Assembly: GCA_030686995.1 (NCBI GenBank)
Contig: CM060695.1
Location: 97,678,871 to 97,742,870 of the forward strand
Direction of reading: 5' to 3'
Length of the DNA: 64,000 nucleotides
From: Artemisia argyi
Lineage: Eukaryota; Streptophyta; Magnoliopsida; Asterales; Asteraceae
Positions 1 to 11,226 of this stretch are shown here, one piece after another. The position numbers were made by a program, and so were the translations under genes. Position 1 is the stretch's first letter. Each line of letters starts with the position of its first letter. The notes below the pieces were generated by a model, which worked only from the letters and a program-made list of their open reading frames with translations, ran no database searches and was not told where the DNA came from.

Positions 1-1068
1 ATGAATCAGAACTTGCGTCCTCAATTTCAAAATTGTTTTTTTCATGGTAACACTCAAAATATATTACAATTTAATATTCTGAAACATGAGTGCCTCTTAT
101 TTAAGTTTATTGGTATTTGTATTACATCTACGATCTAAAAAACATGTGAAGATATCATCTTTTGTCACTTACAGTCACAACCAAACATGACTATATTTTC
201 GTGAAATTCATAAAACTTCAATTGTAACTTTCACTAATTAAGAATTTAAAGAACCCTCGTCAATTAGGTTGGTTTATTTTTGTTGAGATATTATGGATTT
301 TATATATTTTTATTAGGGTAAAGATATAAGAAATGATAGTCAACCTAAAAATTTTAAAGTGTTTATAATCATTATATTAGTCATTTGGATATATTTGATA
401 TGGACATATATGATATTATGAAATTAAGTTGGATATATATGATCTTTTTAAGTTTATGAAGGATATATATGAAATTTAACGTAACATATAATGCCTAGAG
501 TAGATAAAGTATTTCGTCAATTGTTTCATCGTCCTTAATATGTCAATGAGTAATGATTAGTAGGCCTAAAATTTGTGCCTAAATTCATGCCTAAGCTTAC
601 GTGGCATCATCGTGATGGCTGCAGTCAGGGACCACTTTTTCACTAAAGTCTTTTCACAAACCATCAAGATCATGCCACATATGTTTAGGCACACAAATTA
701 GGTCTCCCAATCATTTTCCTATGTCAATATTGGCACTTTTTATTTTGTTTTGGGAAGTACTATTCATTCATTAATGATATTGAATTTGAACACAAAAAGG
801 AACTTTCATAGTTTCATTGTCAGATTAGTAGGAAATTCGATAGTTACATATTTGGTATGAAGTTACAAATCACTAATATAGTGCAACTTATATTTTAATA
901 TTAATTAAGTCGTTAGAATTGTGATTTTTGTACTTTCAGTCATCCTCTCGTCTCAAAATATACCTTTTTTTTTTTTTTTTTTAAATTGTGTCCATTTTTT
1001 TGTTGGACTTTACTTATTTGTAAAATTTGCCATTGAAATTTAATTATATGCTTGTTCTTCTGTTCTAG
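1..1068 (+). other. Intron or upstream part of the NUDT3-like gene, no coding exon seen
   Basis: The stretch is AT-rich and no reading frame in it resembles a Nudix domain. The first recognisable exon begins at 1069 after a TTCTAG acceptor, in mid-protein. The stretch is therefore probably intron, with the exons for roughly 130 to 150 N-terminal residues beyond the left edge. A T-rich run at 966-983 is low complexity. The only other structure seen is the MITE at 548-719. Confidence 0.6.
548..719. mobile_element. Mutator-like MITE with long terminal inverted repeats and 9-bp target duplication
   Basis: A 172-bp element is flanked by a perfect 9-bp direct repeat, TATGTCAAT, at 539-547 and 720-728. 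Its two ends are inverted copies over about 65 bp: the left arm near 552-620 contains AATGATT, GTGCCTAAA and TGGCAT, and the right arm near 643-715 carries the reverse complements with scattered mismatches. Long inverted repeats with a 9-bp duplication are the signature of non-autonomous Mutator-like elements. It has no coding capacity and lies in what is probably an intron. Confidence 0.75.
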
Positions 1069-4000
1069 GAATCTGAAGTTTCTTCTGTTAAATACATCTC
1101 CGTCGAAGAGTATAAACAGGCACTAGCTAGAAAAGATCCCAAATATGTTCCAAACGATGTAGATGGACAATATGGTCAACTTTTTGACATTATTATTAAA
1201 AGGTACATCATTGAGATTGCACGCAAGTTCACATATTTTCAAGTTGAAGAATATCTTGTTTCTAATGCATTATGCATGGAGAGAAAGCATGTCTATACAG
1301 GGAAAGTTATATGAATCTTTGTAAATCTAATACTACTTACAAAATTTATTATTTTTTGTAGGTACCAAGGTAATGTGGAAGCACGGAGTCTGGATATTCA
1401 AAAGAAGCTCAATCGTTATGCTCCTGTTTCACTTAGTGCAGAGGTTGTATTCTCTTTCATTAAATTATCTTATTTTTTCTGTGTAATGTTATACTTAAAA
1501 GCGAAATATTTGACACATTTACTTGTAAATTGTCGATTTGAATCTCTAAAGGTTGAAATGGGTTAAAATAAAGGATTTGACTAAGATGGAAATGGGTCAA
1601 ACGGGTTTATTTGTCAGATTGTTTTTAAGCCCAAAAAAGTAAAAGTAAAATAAAATAAAAATAAAAACCACCTAACTACTTCTTTTTAACTTAAAAGGGT
1701 AGATTATTTTTTAATTATTATAGTTGTGATTAGTTATATATTAATATTGATAAAAGCTTTGTGTGAGGTTGGCCTGATCCAACCTGTTTACACTTATAAA
1801 TTACTAGTCTCATGACCAGAGCCCATTTTGACCCATAGCCTGAGCCACCCAGTTTTCCATGTGTGGTTGAACTCTCTCATGTTAGCTTTATGTATCTACA
1901 TGTCGTAAAAGCCTTAAAAGCTCTCTCCGCCCAGAACCTTTTTATGACTCATACTGGTGGATGTTTTAATTAGTGAAATTATTTTTGTTAAATCATGGAT
2001 TATTTTCTTAATTGAAACTTCATCTAGCAATCTTTCATCCAAAGGTATATCATTCCCGCTCCTATCCGTCTAAAGGCTAGTCTTCTTGTAAAAGTAACTG
2101 ATTGTATCGTGTAACTAGACTTGAAATCTGGAACTAAATCAAAATCTTCTGACACAGTTGACCGGTCTGACTGAGGAGGACAAAGAAGCTTTGGTCTTAC
2201 TCATTCATGCTGCAAGAATGATGGATGATATATTCCATCAGCAGGTTTGTTTTGATGAATTTTTATCAGCAGTAGATATTCAGTTGTTTGATTGATTAAC
2301 CAATATTGATTCTCTAAGATATTAATATACAATATGACAAAAAAGCACATTCTTGTGAAACAAAAGATACTCTTTTTGTGAAATGGGAGTAAAAGTCTTC
2401 CTAAGGTTCACAGATGGGGCAGTTAGGTAACTTTATTTTAATCTTTGAGTTGCAGCTAGTGCGAAACTTATAATTATGGATGATAACTGGAAGCAGAATT
2501 CGTTTATTCAAACAACTAAACTGGAGTCGGATCAATCAGATAACTAGTCTAATAATAGTGAAAGATCTCGATGGAATGTTTTTCTTATTAATATTATTTT
2601 TTTTCATTGCATCAGGTTTGGTGCAGCAATCCATCTTTAAGGGAATGGTTAAAGGGGCGTTCTCATATGTCCGAATACGACAAGCTAAAATGGAGTTATT
2701 ATTCAATAAACAAAAGTCCTTGGTAAGAGCCTGCACTCGCAAGATCGGTTCAATAGAATCTTATCCTATATTAAGATTTTGGAGCTCGCAATTCCCTTGA
2801 CATATGACATCTATATTATTTTCTAGATCTTCTCCATATATAGGTTGGAACTTGTTTTTTTAACCTGAATGAGCGTCACCCTTCCCTACATTCCAACTCA
2901 GAATGAGCCCATCTCAGTAGGTCACTTAGAATTGGAAATTATACTTGACAAACACACTACAAGATTCCCAGAAAATAATAAGTTCAGTAAGTACAATTGT
3001 AGATAGATACACATATAGGTATATATAACATCGTTACAGAGGCAGATATGCGTTACTGTTGATGTGCCTTTCACCTTAATAGCATTGAGTTTGTGCGTAT
3101 GTGACCAGTGACTGACATAGAGGTGACAGATTCGGTGGCCAAGAGCGGTGTTGTATAACAGGTCCAAATTGGTTCACTTCAGATAGGATAATTCATTAAT
3201 TCTTTGATACATTTAAAAAATGGTTAGGTCAACTCGGGTTGACCCCAAATACTTATTGTCCAAAATTTCAAAGTTCTTATAATGCATTTTCTGTCAAATA
3301 TGATTGCAAAAGTGATGATAACAGTACCTGGATATTATGATTTACGAGTTTTTACGCAATAAAAACACTTTGGGCGACTTTTAACCCGTTCACCCGATTT
3401 CACCCACTTCCTTTTATGCAAATTTTCTTATTTCATATTTATTATATCTCTTTTGCGGTTAGAGATGAAATATAACCCTACTTGACCCATTCATTACTCA
3501 ATAGTAATTGGCTCAAATTGTCACCTCTTACTGATATGTACCGTGCCCGTGAAATATTCTAAAGTGTCTTTTTCTGTGTGCATCTTGTTTATTGCAAGTG
3601 TAAGTTAAAGTTATTTGGGTTGGCAGGTCTTCCCTTGATGAAAATGAAGCATTCCTGACAACTGCAGACTCTGCCGTTAGATTGCTTCCTGAAGCAACGA
3701 AACCAATTGTTGGGTGGAAAGGTCTTGAATACAAGGTTGCCTTCCCCATGCAGAAACCTCCTGGTGCCAATTTCTACCCGCCAGACATGGATAAAATGGT
3801 ATAAGATTTTTTAAGTTCAAATTTAACAAAAGTTGTGTCATACTGCATTTAATCACCTCCAATGCTCAGCCAAATATTCTAGCATGATAACTAGAGTCTA
3901 AAGTGTCGGCTAGGCTGAGTAACGGGCCAGTTTTTGGCTCTTCGGTTGATACGAAACTTTATTGACCAAAATTTTAGAAGTTTTCTAGAAATAAGTAGTA

Positions 4001-5974
4001 TGCAAAAAATTATTAGAGTTTTTTGTATCTTACTAATTATCTATTCTTTGTAAAATGATTTAGAAGTTGTACTTTATTAAAAATACACTTTTGTTGATGT
4101 TCAACCCGGTTGATTAACTTGACCGGAGCATTTTTTTAGTCTAACGTGTTAGGTATAACCTGAGTGAATTGATGACCCAAGAGTAATGTGTCTTGTCTCA
4201 GGAATTTGAATTGTGGACAAAAGAGCTTTCAGGTGATGAAAAACAAGAAGCAGCTGGGTTTTTCAATGTTATTAGAAGGCATTGCAATTCTCATTCTAAC
4301 AATAGAGCTACTTCTGCCAGTGATCTCTATAGCATCCCTTATTCTCAAGAGCATTCCTTGTATCTTGCTAAAGCTGCCGAACTATTGCATAAAGCAGGCA
4401 ATTTGACAAGTTCACCTAGGTAAATGGTATTTTAAATTTTGTAGCCGCCATACTCTGAGAAATTATCGGCTTTCCATGTCATTAATTTGATTTGTTTATA
4501 GTTTGAAGAGACTACTACATAGCAAGGCTGATGCTTTCCTGTCTAATGACTACTATGAGTCGGATATAGCCTGGATGGAATTGGTCAGTGCTCAATATTT
4601 TTCCTCTCTATATCTTCTTTCGGTTTGATTTTTTCCTATTTTAACTCTTCAATAACACAAAGTCTGTGGTTAGTGATTTTAATATGTTCAGAACCTATAC
4701 TTTGAAGCTGACAGAGAATGTTAGTGATCTTGATATTTGGCTCTGAAAGGGATCATACCTAAAATTACACTCTAGTACTTTACAGTATGAGCTAACTAGA
4801 GGTGGAAAATGGGTTTCGGTTGGGTTGAATTCCATCTATAGTTAGTTTGTCAAATATGATTTAAAAAATTACATTGTCTACAGTCTACATATTAGTCTGA
4901 TTTATATTTTTTTTATGCATTGAAAATACGTTTTAGGAGATTTTTGACCTGTTTGATCTGTTTTACCCGTTTGACTGGCTTCCTTTCCGCTAATTCTTTA
5001 TAAATCACGGATAAGTAACTGGCTCAATATTGCCACCTCTAGAGCTTTCTATATTCATAACATAAAGTAGAAATGATTGTAACATCTTCATGGAAGTGGC
5101 GTTGATCCAAATAATGTCTAAGTGACAATAGAACATGGCTAGGATCCGTGGATATAAATTAGCAGCAGGCTTTTCACTCCTATTAAAGTAAAATGATCAA
5201 TATAGTATTCTTCTTTCATGATCTATATGCAAGACTCTAATTTCCATACAGAATGGACGAGCTTCTGACTTGATATGAAATGTGCAGTTTATGAGCTTTT
5301 ATAGTGTTTCTATAAAAGACATAGATGTAGAGGCTATTCAATGTGGTGGAAAGCTACTTAAAATTGACAATTTTATAAACACCTTATAGTGGCAAAGACT
5401 TGCAACTTTCATTGAACTTAGAAGATGGTGGCAAATATTGGTGGATACGGTAACATAATAGATCAAAACTGGTAAATTTGTCAAATTAGCAGGTCAAAGG
5501 TTAACCAATTAAATTATTTAGCTTCATCAAACTTTTTTGGGCCAATAAGGCAGAAACCATTTTTAGCTTGAAAGTTTAGTTGAATTTATAGAACAAAATG
5601 TAACAGTAATTGGTTAAATTATCCATTACTATTACGTATTTCTATCCATAGTTTTACCCATTTGACTCTTTTTTGCTTGCATATAACCTGTGCGATGATC
5701 CACTTGGCCAAAAGCCCATCACAACCCCTTTCTAAAGACTAACAAGCCAAACTGGTCAATTACCATGAAGTGGGTTGCACTTGACACCTCTACTCAGAAG
5801 CTACATCATTTCTTTTATCTTATAAGATTACCCAAAATATGTTGGTTCACTGTCATCTGTTCAAATAATAAGTCGAAAGTTTATATAAAATCAAGTTTGT
5901 CTTATGCCACGTAGCACTGTAAAAGCTGGTTTGTTCTGGCTAGCAGATTTGTTTGTTTGTTTGTTTGTTTGTTT

Positions 5975-6017
<43 letters not shown>

Positions 6018-9000
6018 TTTTGTTTTGTTTTGTTTTTTTTTTTTCATTGCTGTTTTGAAGGTGTGCATCCTTTTTGTTCTTTAGGACTCTAAGGTGGATG
6101 TTACTATTGGCCCATATGAGACTTATGAGGATGTACTATTTGGATACAAGGTATTATTAAATTTTATTCCATTCTTGTTTTAGCACCACCTCTTATTTGG
6201 ACTATGATCTGTTGTAATTTCCTTCCATGTTTTTCTCAGTGACTGAATATATTGTTATTGTATAAATCTACTCAGGCCACATTTGAGGCATTTATTGGAG
6301 TGCGAGATGATAAAGCTACTTCTCAAGTTAAACTATTTGGGGATCACTTGCAGGTCATCTAATATCATTTTCACTTGCATTCAAGTTGGTGGTCAACTCT
6401 ATTTCTATTTGTTAAATGAATCGATTTACGTAGGTTTTGGAGCAAAATCTTCCAATGGACACCATATATAAATCATCAGAACTGATAGCGGCACCTATTC
6501 GTGTTGTGCAGCTTGTTTATAATTCTGGGGTGAGTCCTTTTCACGGATAATTATTAATTGTTTAAAATAGTAAGATGTGGGGCATTATCTAATAATTATT
6601 GGTGCAGGATGTTAAGGGTCCTCAAACCGTTGCATTCAATCTTCCAAATGATGAACGCATAGTCAAAGATCGTGGAACTTCAATGGTGATGTTGAAGAAT
6701 GTTTCTGAGGCAAAGTAAAGAAATGAACCCATTTTCTTACAATTAAATATATTCTGTTTGGTGTTTACAAGCTTCCACGTACTCATTTACAAATTTTAGG
6801 TTATTCCTGGAGGTGGAGATATCAATGCATTTACTTATAAATGGATTTGATCGTTTTAACCCGTTACATGACCTGCCCGACCCACCCATCTTGTCACCTT
6901 TACTTTTTCTTATTTCCGAAGTATTGAGAACTGAGTTGCAAAACTACATGATAGGTTCAAGCTTATACTTAAGCCTATAGCTGATGTATGTATCATAAAG
7001 GAACAACGGGAACTGGTTGACTTTGACTCTTTCTTCACTCACACAATTTGCCATGAGTGCTGTCATGGAATTGGACCACACACCATTACACTTCCTAGTG
7101 GCCAAAAGTCAACAGTGAGATTGGTCAGTTGCGTTACTATAGAATTACCAATTTGATGCTTCTTGTTTGCAATAAACATAACCGCTTTGTTTCATCTCTT
7201 ATATGCAGGAGCTCCAAGAACTCCATTCGGCTTTGGAAGAAGCTAAAGCTGACATTGTTGGTCTTTGGGCCCTTAAATTTCTTATTGATAAGGTAAGTAT
7301 GTTAATATGCTATCACTTATATTTGTGTGTAATGCAGAAAACGATAATTATGATTTATAATATAGGGTTAATGCAATGTTAAAGCATAGTTTCTACTTTC
7401 TAACATGTTATGATAGATAATATATTTCTTAGGATTTAAAGAGTTTTAATACTAAAGTGATTGGTATTACGGGTGTGCTATGATCCAAGATACAATTTTT
7501 TACCACTTAATATAATTCAACAAATCAATCATAAATTAAGCAGTTTCTTTAACAATAGTATCCAGTAAAATAAATTTTTGTCCACTGTAATATACAAGTT
7601 ATAGATTTGGCTATTGTACTTCAAAGGTCCCGCTCTCCAACCAAAACGAAAGTGACTTGACCAGTTTAACTTGTGAAAATGATATGATGTTACCGCCAAA
7701 TAGGAATATATTTTTCCCGATAATCTTGGTTTTTGGCCAGTAAGTGTGATCATATGCATAGATTTTAAAGTAACTGAGCGACCATATGGTGATAAATAAC
7801 TGAGTGACCATATGCATAGATTTTAAAGTAGATTGGCACAAAAAATGTAGTCTACTGTATTGAGGCAGAACACGTATTCCTGTGGTGAAATCTATTGTTT
7901 TGATCATCTTTTTTTGGGGCTGACCAGGGTTTGCTTCCAAAGAGCCTGGTCAAGTCCATGTATGTTTCTTTTCTTGCAGGTTGCTTCCGCTCAGTACGTT
8001 TCGGGTTAGATGAAGCTCATGGGTAATTCATCTAACCATGATTTTATATATTTGATTGAATTAGTTAGGGTTTAACTGACAATTTGAACACATTTGTATT
8101 ATTGCTATCAGAAAAGGACAAGCACTTCAGTTTAACTGGTTATTCGAGAAAGGGGGCTTTGTTTTACATCATGATGAAACATTTTCTGTTAACTTCGATA
8201 AGGTATGCTCATCCAAATTTCTTTCAGTAATATGTTTTTGGCAAAATGTTTAGTTTTAAGTATTTAGTTAATATGGGGTAATAATAAAGAATAAATTAAT
8301 ATTATTGTTCATTTTTTTCATGTGTTTTAATAGATTGAAGGTGCAGTTGAGAGCTTAAGTAGGGTCGTACTAACAACACAAGCAAAAGGCGACAAAGATG
8401 CAGCACAAGAACTTCTTGCCAAATACTGTGTGATGACTAAACCTTTGAAAATTGCTTTGGCAAAATTGGAAATGGTTCAGGTAATTTACGATTGTCATTT
8501 GTCAAGTTTCTGGTTTTCTGTAGAGGTGGCAATATGGGTGGGCTGGCCTGGTGGGCAGTGGGCTAAGGGGTTTGAGTCAAAAGGAAGAATGTCTACGCGC
8601 GGGTTGAAACGAGTTTGACCCGAATACACTTTTTTAATCCATTTTTTGAGCTTTTGAGGCAAGTTGTGCTACTATGACTACAAAAGCATATCATTGTTGA
8701 ATATATGTTACCTTTTCTATAAAGTAACTTTCAACCTGTTTCCTTTTGAGTCAAATCCTTTAGTTTAAATTTAATTGGGTTGATCAATTAAATCGCCTAT
8801 TAGATCATTTTTTTTAATCGGTTGGGTCATGTGATTGAATTGGATCAGATGTTTTTTTTGGGTAAAAGGGTTACCCCTGGTAAATTTTATTACTCCAAAA
8901 AAAAAAACAATTAAGTACAATGGATGTGGGTGAATCCCATATCTCAGCCCAACAAGGCTAAACAAAAGCTCCTACAAAGCTTAAGACAGATGTTCATATC

Positions 9001-9343
9001 TAGACCGAGGCATCATGTAATAAACTGATAAGATGAGACTGGTGCATTTTCTGTCTGTTGAGATTTGGACATAAAGTTACATATTGTCATAGTCATCCTA
9101 TTTTTTCTTTGATTCTAATCTACAAAATTTGTGTTTCGTTAGTTTTTGAAGGACATTTAGACATTCGTCCTAAGCTTTTATCAAGTTCGAGTGAATATTT
9201 TACAGCATGTATTTCATTGACTAACAATTTTTTTTTCTTCTCTACTCATACAAATTTCTCCTCATTTGGTCTGCAATTTGCAGGTCCCTGTGGATATAGC
9301 ACCAGAGTTCCCGGTTGTATATAAATTGCTCCAAGAAAAGTAA
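1069..9343 (+). CDS. NUDT3: Nudix hydrolase 3-like protein, C-terminal dipeptidyl peptidase III (M49) part; 5' end off window
   Basis: Seventeen exons splice into one open frame of 624 residues ending in TAA at 9341-9343: 1069-1202, 1362-1443, 2158-2244, 2616-2722, 3627-3798, 4202-4419, 4502-4583, 6085-6150, 6276-6353, 6434-6529, 6608-6714, 6955-7123, 7209-7292, 7928-8022, 8112-8202, 8334-8480 and 9284-9343. All introns are GT-AG. Zinc metallopeptidase motifs are visible: HECCH in exon 6955-7123 and EEAKAD in exon 7209-7292. The order matches the plant fusion of an N-terminal Nudix hydrolase (nucleoside diphosphate-linked substrates) with a dipeptidyl peptidase III-like domain. The plant family is about 770 residues, so roughly 130-150 residues with the Nudix box are missing to the left. 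No stop or frameshift was seen, so the gene looks functional. The exon ends were set by eye and by conservation. Confidence 0.9.
1444..3626 (+). other. Introns between M49 exons (1444-2157, 2245-2615, 2723-3626)
   Basis: These non-coding stretches separate exons of the NUDT3-like gene. The first holds a stretch around 1555-1850 rich in 'gacccatttt'-like words, resembling a decayed copy of the hAT-type MITEs found in the other introns. Its ends could not be fixed. The third contains the MITE at 3119-3529. Nothing else recognisable was seen. Confidence 0.6.
3119..3529. mobile_element. hAT-like MITE in an intron
   Basis: The element starts AGAGGTGACA (3119-3128) and ends TGTCACCTCTT at 3529, so the termini are inverted repeats. 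It is flanked by an 8-bp near-perfect direct repeat, ACTGACAT (3111-3118) and ACTGATAT (3530-3537), the duplication length of hAT elements. It is 411 bp with no coding capacity. It lies in the intron before exon 3627-3798 and does not touch the splice sites. Confidence 0.65.
4797..5041. mobile_element. hAT-like MITE in an intron
   Basis: A 245-bp element begins TAGAGGTGGAAAAT and ends ATATTGCCACCTCTA, giving inverted termini. The flanking octamers GAGCTAAC (4789-4796) and GAGCTTTC (5042-5049) match at 6 of 8 positions, as expected for an old 8-bp target duplication. The terminus is close to that of the element at 3119-3529 and to the fragment starting at 8521, so they belong to related families. 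It sits in the long intron 4584-6084. Confidence 0.65.
5949..6043. repeat. (GTTT)n, poly-T and (GTTTT)n microsatellite
   Basis: Repeats of GTTT at about 5949-5976 are followed by an uninterrupted T run of nearly 40 bases (about 5977-6016), then by a few GTTTT units and more T. It lies about 40 bp upstream of the acceptor at 6083-6084 and may serve as an extended polypyrimidine tract. Its length will be unstable and hard to assemble. Confidence 0.9.
7751..7830. repeat. Direct repeat in an intron
   Basis: A 22-bp sequence beginning CATATGCATAGATTTTAAAG occurs at 7751-7772 and again at 7809-7830, 58 bp apart. It lies within intron 7293-7927, between the exon with EEAKAD and the next. It looks like a short tandem duplication with partial decay. 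No further feature was seen in this 635-bp intron. Confidence 0.7.
8481..9283 (+). other. Last intron, with a decayed hAT-like MITE end
   Basis: This 803-bp intron separates the last two coding exons. At 8521 it carries TAGAGGTGGCAATATGGG, the same terminus as the MITE at 4797-5041, followed by about 80 bp rich in 'gacccg' and 'gggttg' words. The opposite terminus was not found, so the copy is truncated or decayed. The remainder is AT-rich with no recognised feature. Confidence 0.5.
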
Positions 9344-9897
9344 TATAAGCTGTTCTTCTCCTTTATCATAATAGTTGCATTGGTGGGACTCGTCCATGTA
9401 TCACAAGAATTTTCATTACTATACAGAGTGCAATAAATAGTCTGAGTCATATCTGTAGTTCCACAGAAAACAAAGGATTATATGCCCAACCAAACTCTCT
9501 CTAGTAATTCTTTTGTCTATCTTTGTACTATTCAACAATTATGATTTATGAGTTAATTAAAGATATTTCTTTGAAAATCCTTGCTAGGCAAAATGAGAAG
9601 ATTGGGTAAAATGAGCTTGGAACAAAACTTATACAGTAGTTTTTTTAAGTATATGTCGCAACAAACCAAGATGGGTTTTTCTGGCAAAAGAAAAGGTTGT
9701 ATTACGCAGTTTATTTTTGAATAGAATGATAATCTGTACTTTTGTATGTTCTCAGATCATGATGCTTTACATGGTTTGCACTATATTATCAATTACTGTA
9801 TGATTTATGATCCACAATATTTTTAGATTAGAGTATTCTAAGCTTCATTTATGAAGGTACAAATTGCTCTGGCCACATTGCAATGTCCTGTCTGCAC

Positions 9898-9941
<44 letters not shown>

Positions 9942-10539
9942 CACAAAACATTATACCGTCCTCATTTTATAGAAAAACTTTGAAGTTGAGGTTATTCACC
10001 GTATGTAAACCAGTTAAAACATAAAAAATATACGACGGAACATTTATAGTCTATTCGTACCAACAAAGAAGTCACCAGGAGTACCATTTCTCTCCAAATG
10101 GTTTAGGTTCCTTTCTCAATGACCTAACCTCAAAGAACGTGTTCCGGTCACCTTTGGTCAAGAGTTGAGGTTTAACTCATGTTCAATTTCTTCATAGCAC
10201 TCACTGATTGGTCAATTGGCATTTGCGATATAAAAGTCATACCAATATGTTACTATGAGAACTTTTCAAATCATCATCGTGTGCTTGAAATATAAGCGAT
10301 TGAATTATCATCGAAACACAATATTTATTGTAGTAATAAACTAGCAAGATAATTAAAAAAAATTTCATCTACATAATTTACTTCGAAAAATACCATTGCT
10401 GTCATCAAAATATGTTTAAACCGGTCATTATTAGAAAGATAACGGGTTGATTTTTCAAGTAATTTATTTTTTTTTGAACAGATTCAAGTAATTTATTTGA
10501 ATTCCACTTATTCTCTCTCTCTTTGTGTCTCTCTCTCTC
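9344..10539. other. 3' flank of the NUDT3-like gene up to the first LTR element
   Basis: This AT-rich flank has no convincing ORF. AATAAA at 9432-9437, 89 bp after the stop codon, is the best candidate poly(A) signal. A 41-base A run lies at 9899-9939; a retroposon tail is possible but no body was recognised. A CT-rich microsatellite (about 10512-10539) directly abuts the first LTR. Confidence 0.6.
9899..9939. repeat. Poly-A tract, 41 bases
   Basis: An uninterrupted run of A in the 3' flank of the NUDT3-like gene. It could be a simple repeat or the tail of a retroposon. No SINE-like A/B box or target duplication was identified around it. Confidence 0.9.
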
Positions 10540-10871
10540 TGTTAGAATCGTATTTTTATTTATAAAAAGTGTCGGTCATTAATGTGTAGTAATAGGTTGC
10601 TTTAGAATAACATTATGAAGAAGTTTATGTTTAGTATTCATGTTTTGTAAAAGTCTAATGGCTATTAGTGTAATAATGTAAAAGATAAGAGATGCCCTAG
10701 ACTACAACTATAAATACTCTTGTAAACCTCATTTGAGAGGTTGGTTCTCTTAGTCATATCAAGGTCATTAGTTCACACACTAGAGTTCCCTCTCTCTCTC
10801 TCTCTACTTACTTTCTCTCTCTAGGATTAAGCTTCATTCAATAGTGATTAAGGTTGTTCTACGGTCCTACA
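10540..10871 (+). repeat. 5' LTR of Copia element C0
   Basis: The 332-bp LTR begins TGTTAG and ends CTACA, the expected TG..CA termini, and lies two bases before a tRNA-complementary primer-binding site. A TATA box (TATAAAT) is at about 10709-10715, followed by CT-rich blocks at 10789-10823. No second copy is in the window, so the boundaries rest on the termini and the primer-binding site only. Confidence 0.75.
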
Positions 10872-11226
10872 AGTGGTATCAGAGCCTAGGGATGATTTTA
10901 GGTTGTTTTAGATAGTTTTTTGGTGAAAAACCGTTTTTTTGGGTGAAAATTTCGGATCTGGTTACTGTTCATCGCCTAAATAGCGAGTTTGCAAATTTTT
11001 TATCGAGTTTGAAAAAAAAAATTCGAGTTAGAAAAATTTTCATCGAGTTTGAAAATTTTTATAGAGTTAGCATACCGAGTTTGAAAGGTTTTATAGAGTT
11101 AGGGTTTTATAGAGTTAGGGTACCGAGTTTGAAAAGTTTTATAGAGTTAGGGTACCGAGTTTGAAAGGTTTTATAGAGTTAGGGTACCGAGTTTGAAAGG
11201 CTTATCGAGTTAGTTCAATTTTTTGG
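10872..11226 (+). repeat. Leader of C0 with 32-bp tandem repeats
   Basis: Downstream of the primer-binding site the leader is built from variants of a 32-bp unit, roughly GAGTTTGAAAGGTTTTATAG followed by AGTTAGGGTACC. There are about four good copies at 11045-11213 and looser copies from about 10984. The leader is cut at 11227 by the truncated end of S1 and resumes at 22233-22425 before the gag start. A short ORF over the repeats is not considered a gene. Confidence 0.75.
10874..10886 (+). promoter_or_regulatory. tRNA-iMet primer-binding site of C0
   Basis: TGGTATCAGAGCC is complementary to the 3' end of plant initiator methionine tRNA and lies two bases after the LTR. It sets the plus orientation of the element and is where reverse transcription of its RNA would start. 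Confidence 0.9.

Larger units (their letters stand above)
4584..6084 (+). other. Longest intron of the NUDT3-like gene
   Basis: A 1.5-kb intron with donor GT at 4584 and acceptor TTTAG ending at 6084. It contains the MITE at 4797-5041, a further stretch with 'gacacctcta' near 5780 that may be the right end of a third related MITE whose left end is unclear, and the poly-T microsatellite just before the acceptor. Confidence 0.7.

Noticed and set aside
5904..6092. ORF of 62 codons rich in Phe
   Set aside because: It is a translation of the poly-T and GTTT microsatellite in an intron.
9899..9939. SINE or processed pseudogene ending in the 41-base A run
   Set aside because: No body with polymerase III boxes, gene similarity or flanking duplication could be found upstream.
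11045..11213. CRISPR-like or telomere-like array
   Set aside because: The repeats are contiguous without unique spacers, lie in a retrotransposon leader, and the TTAGGG words are part of a 32-bp unit.
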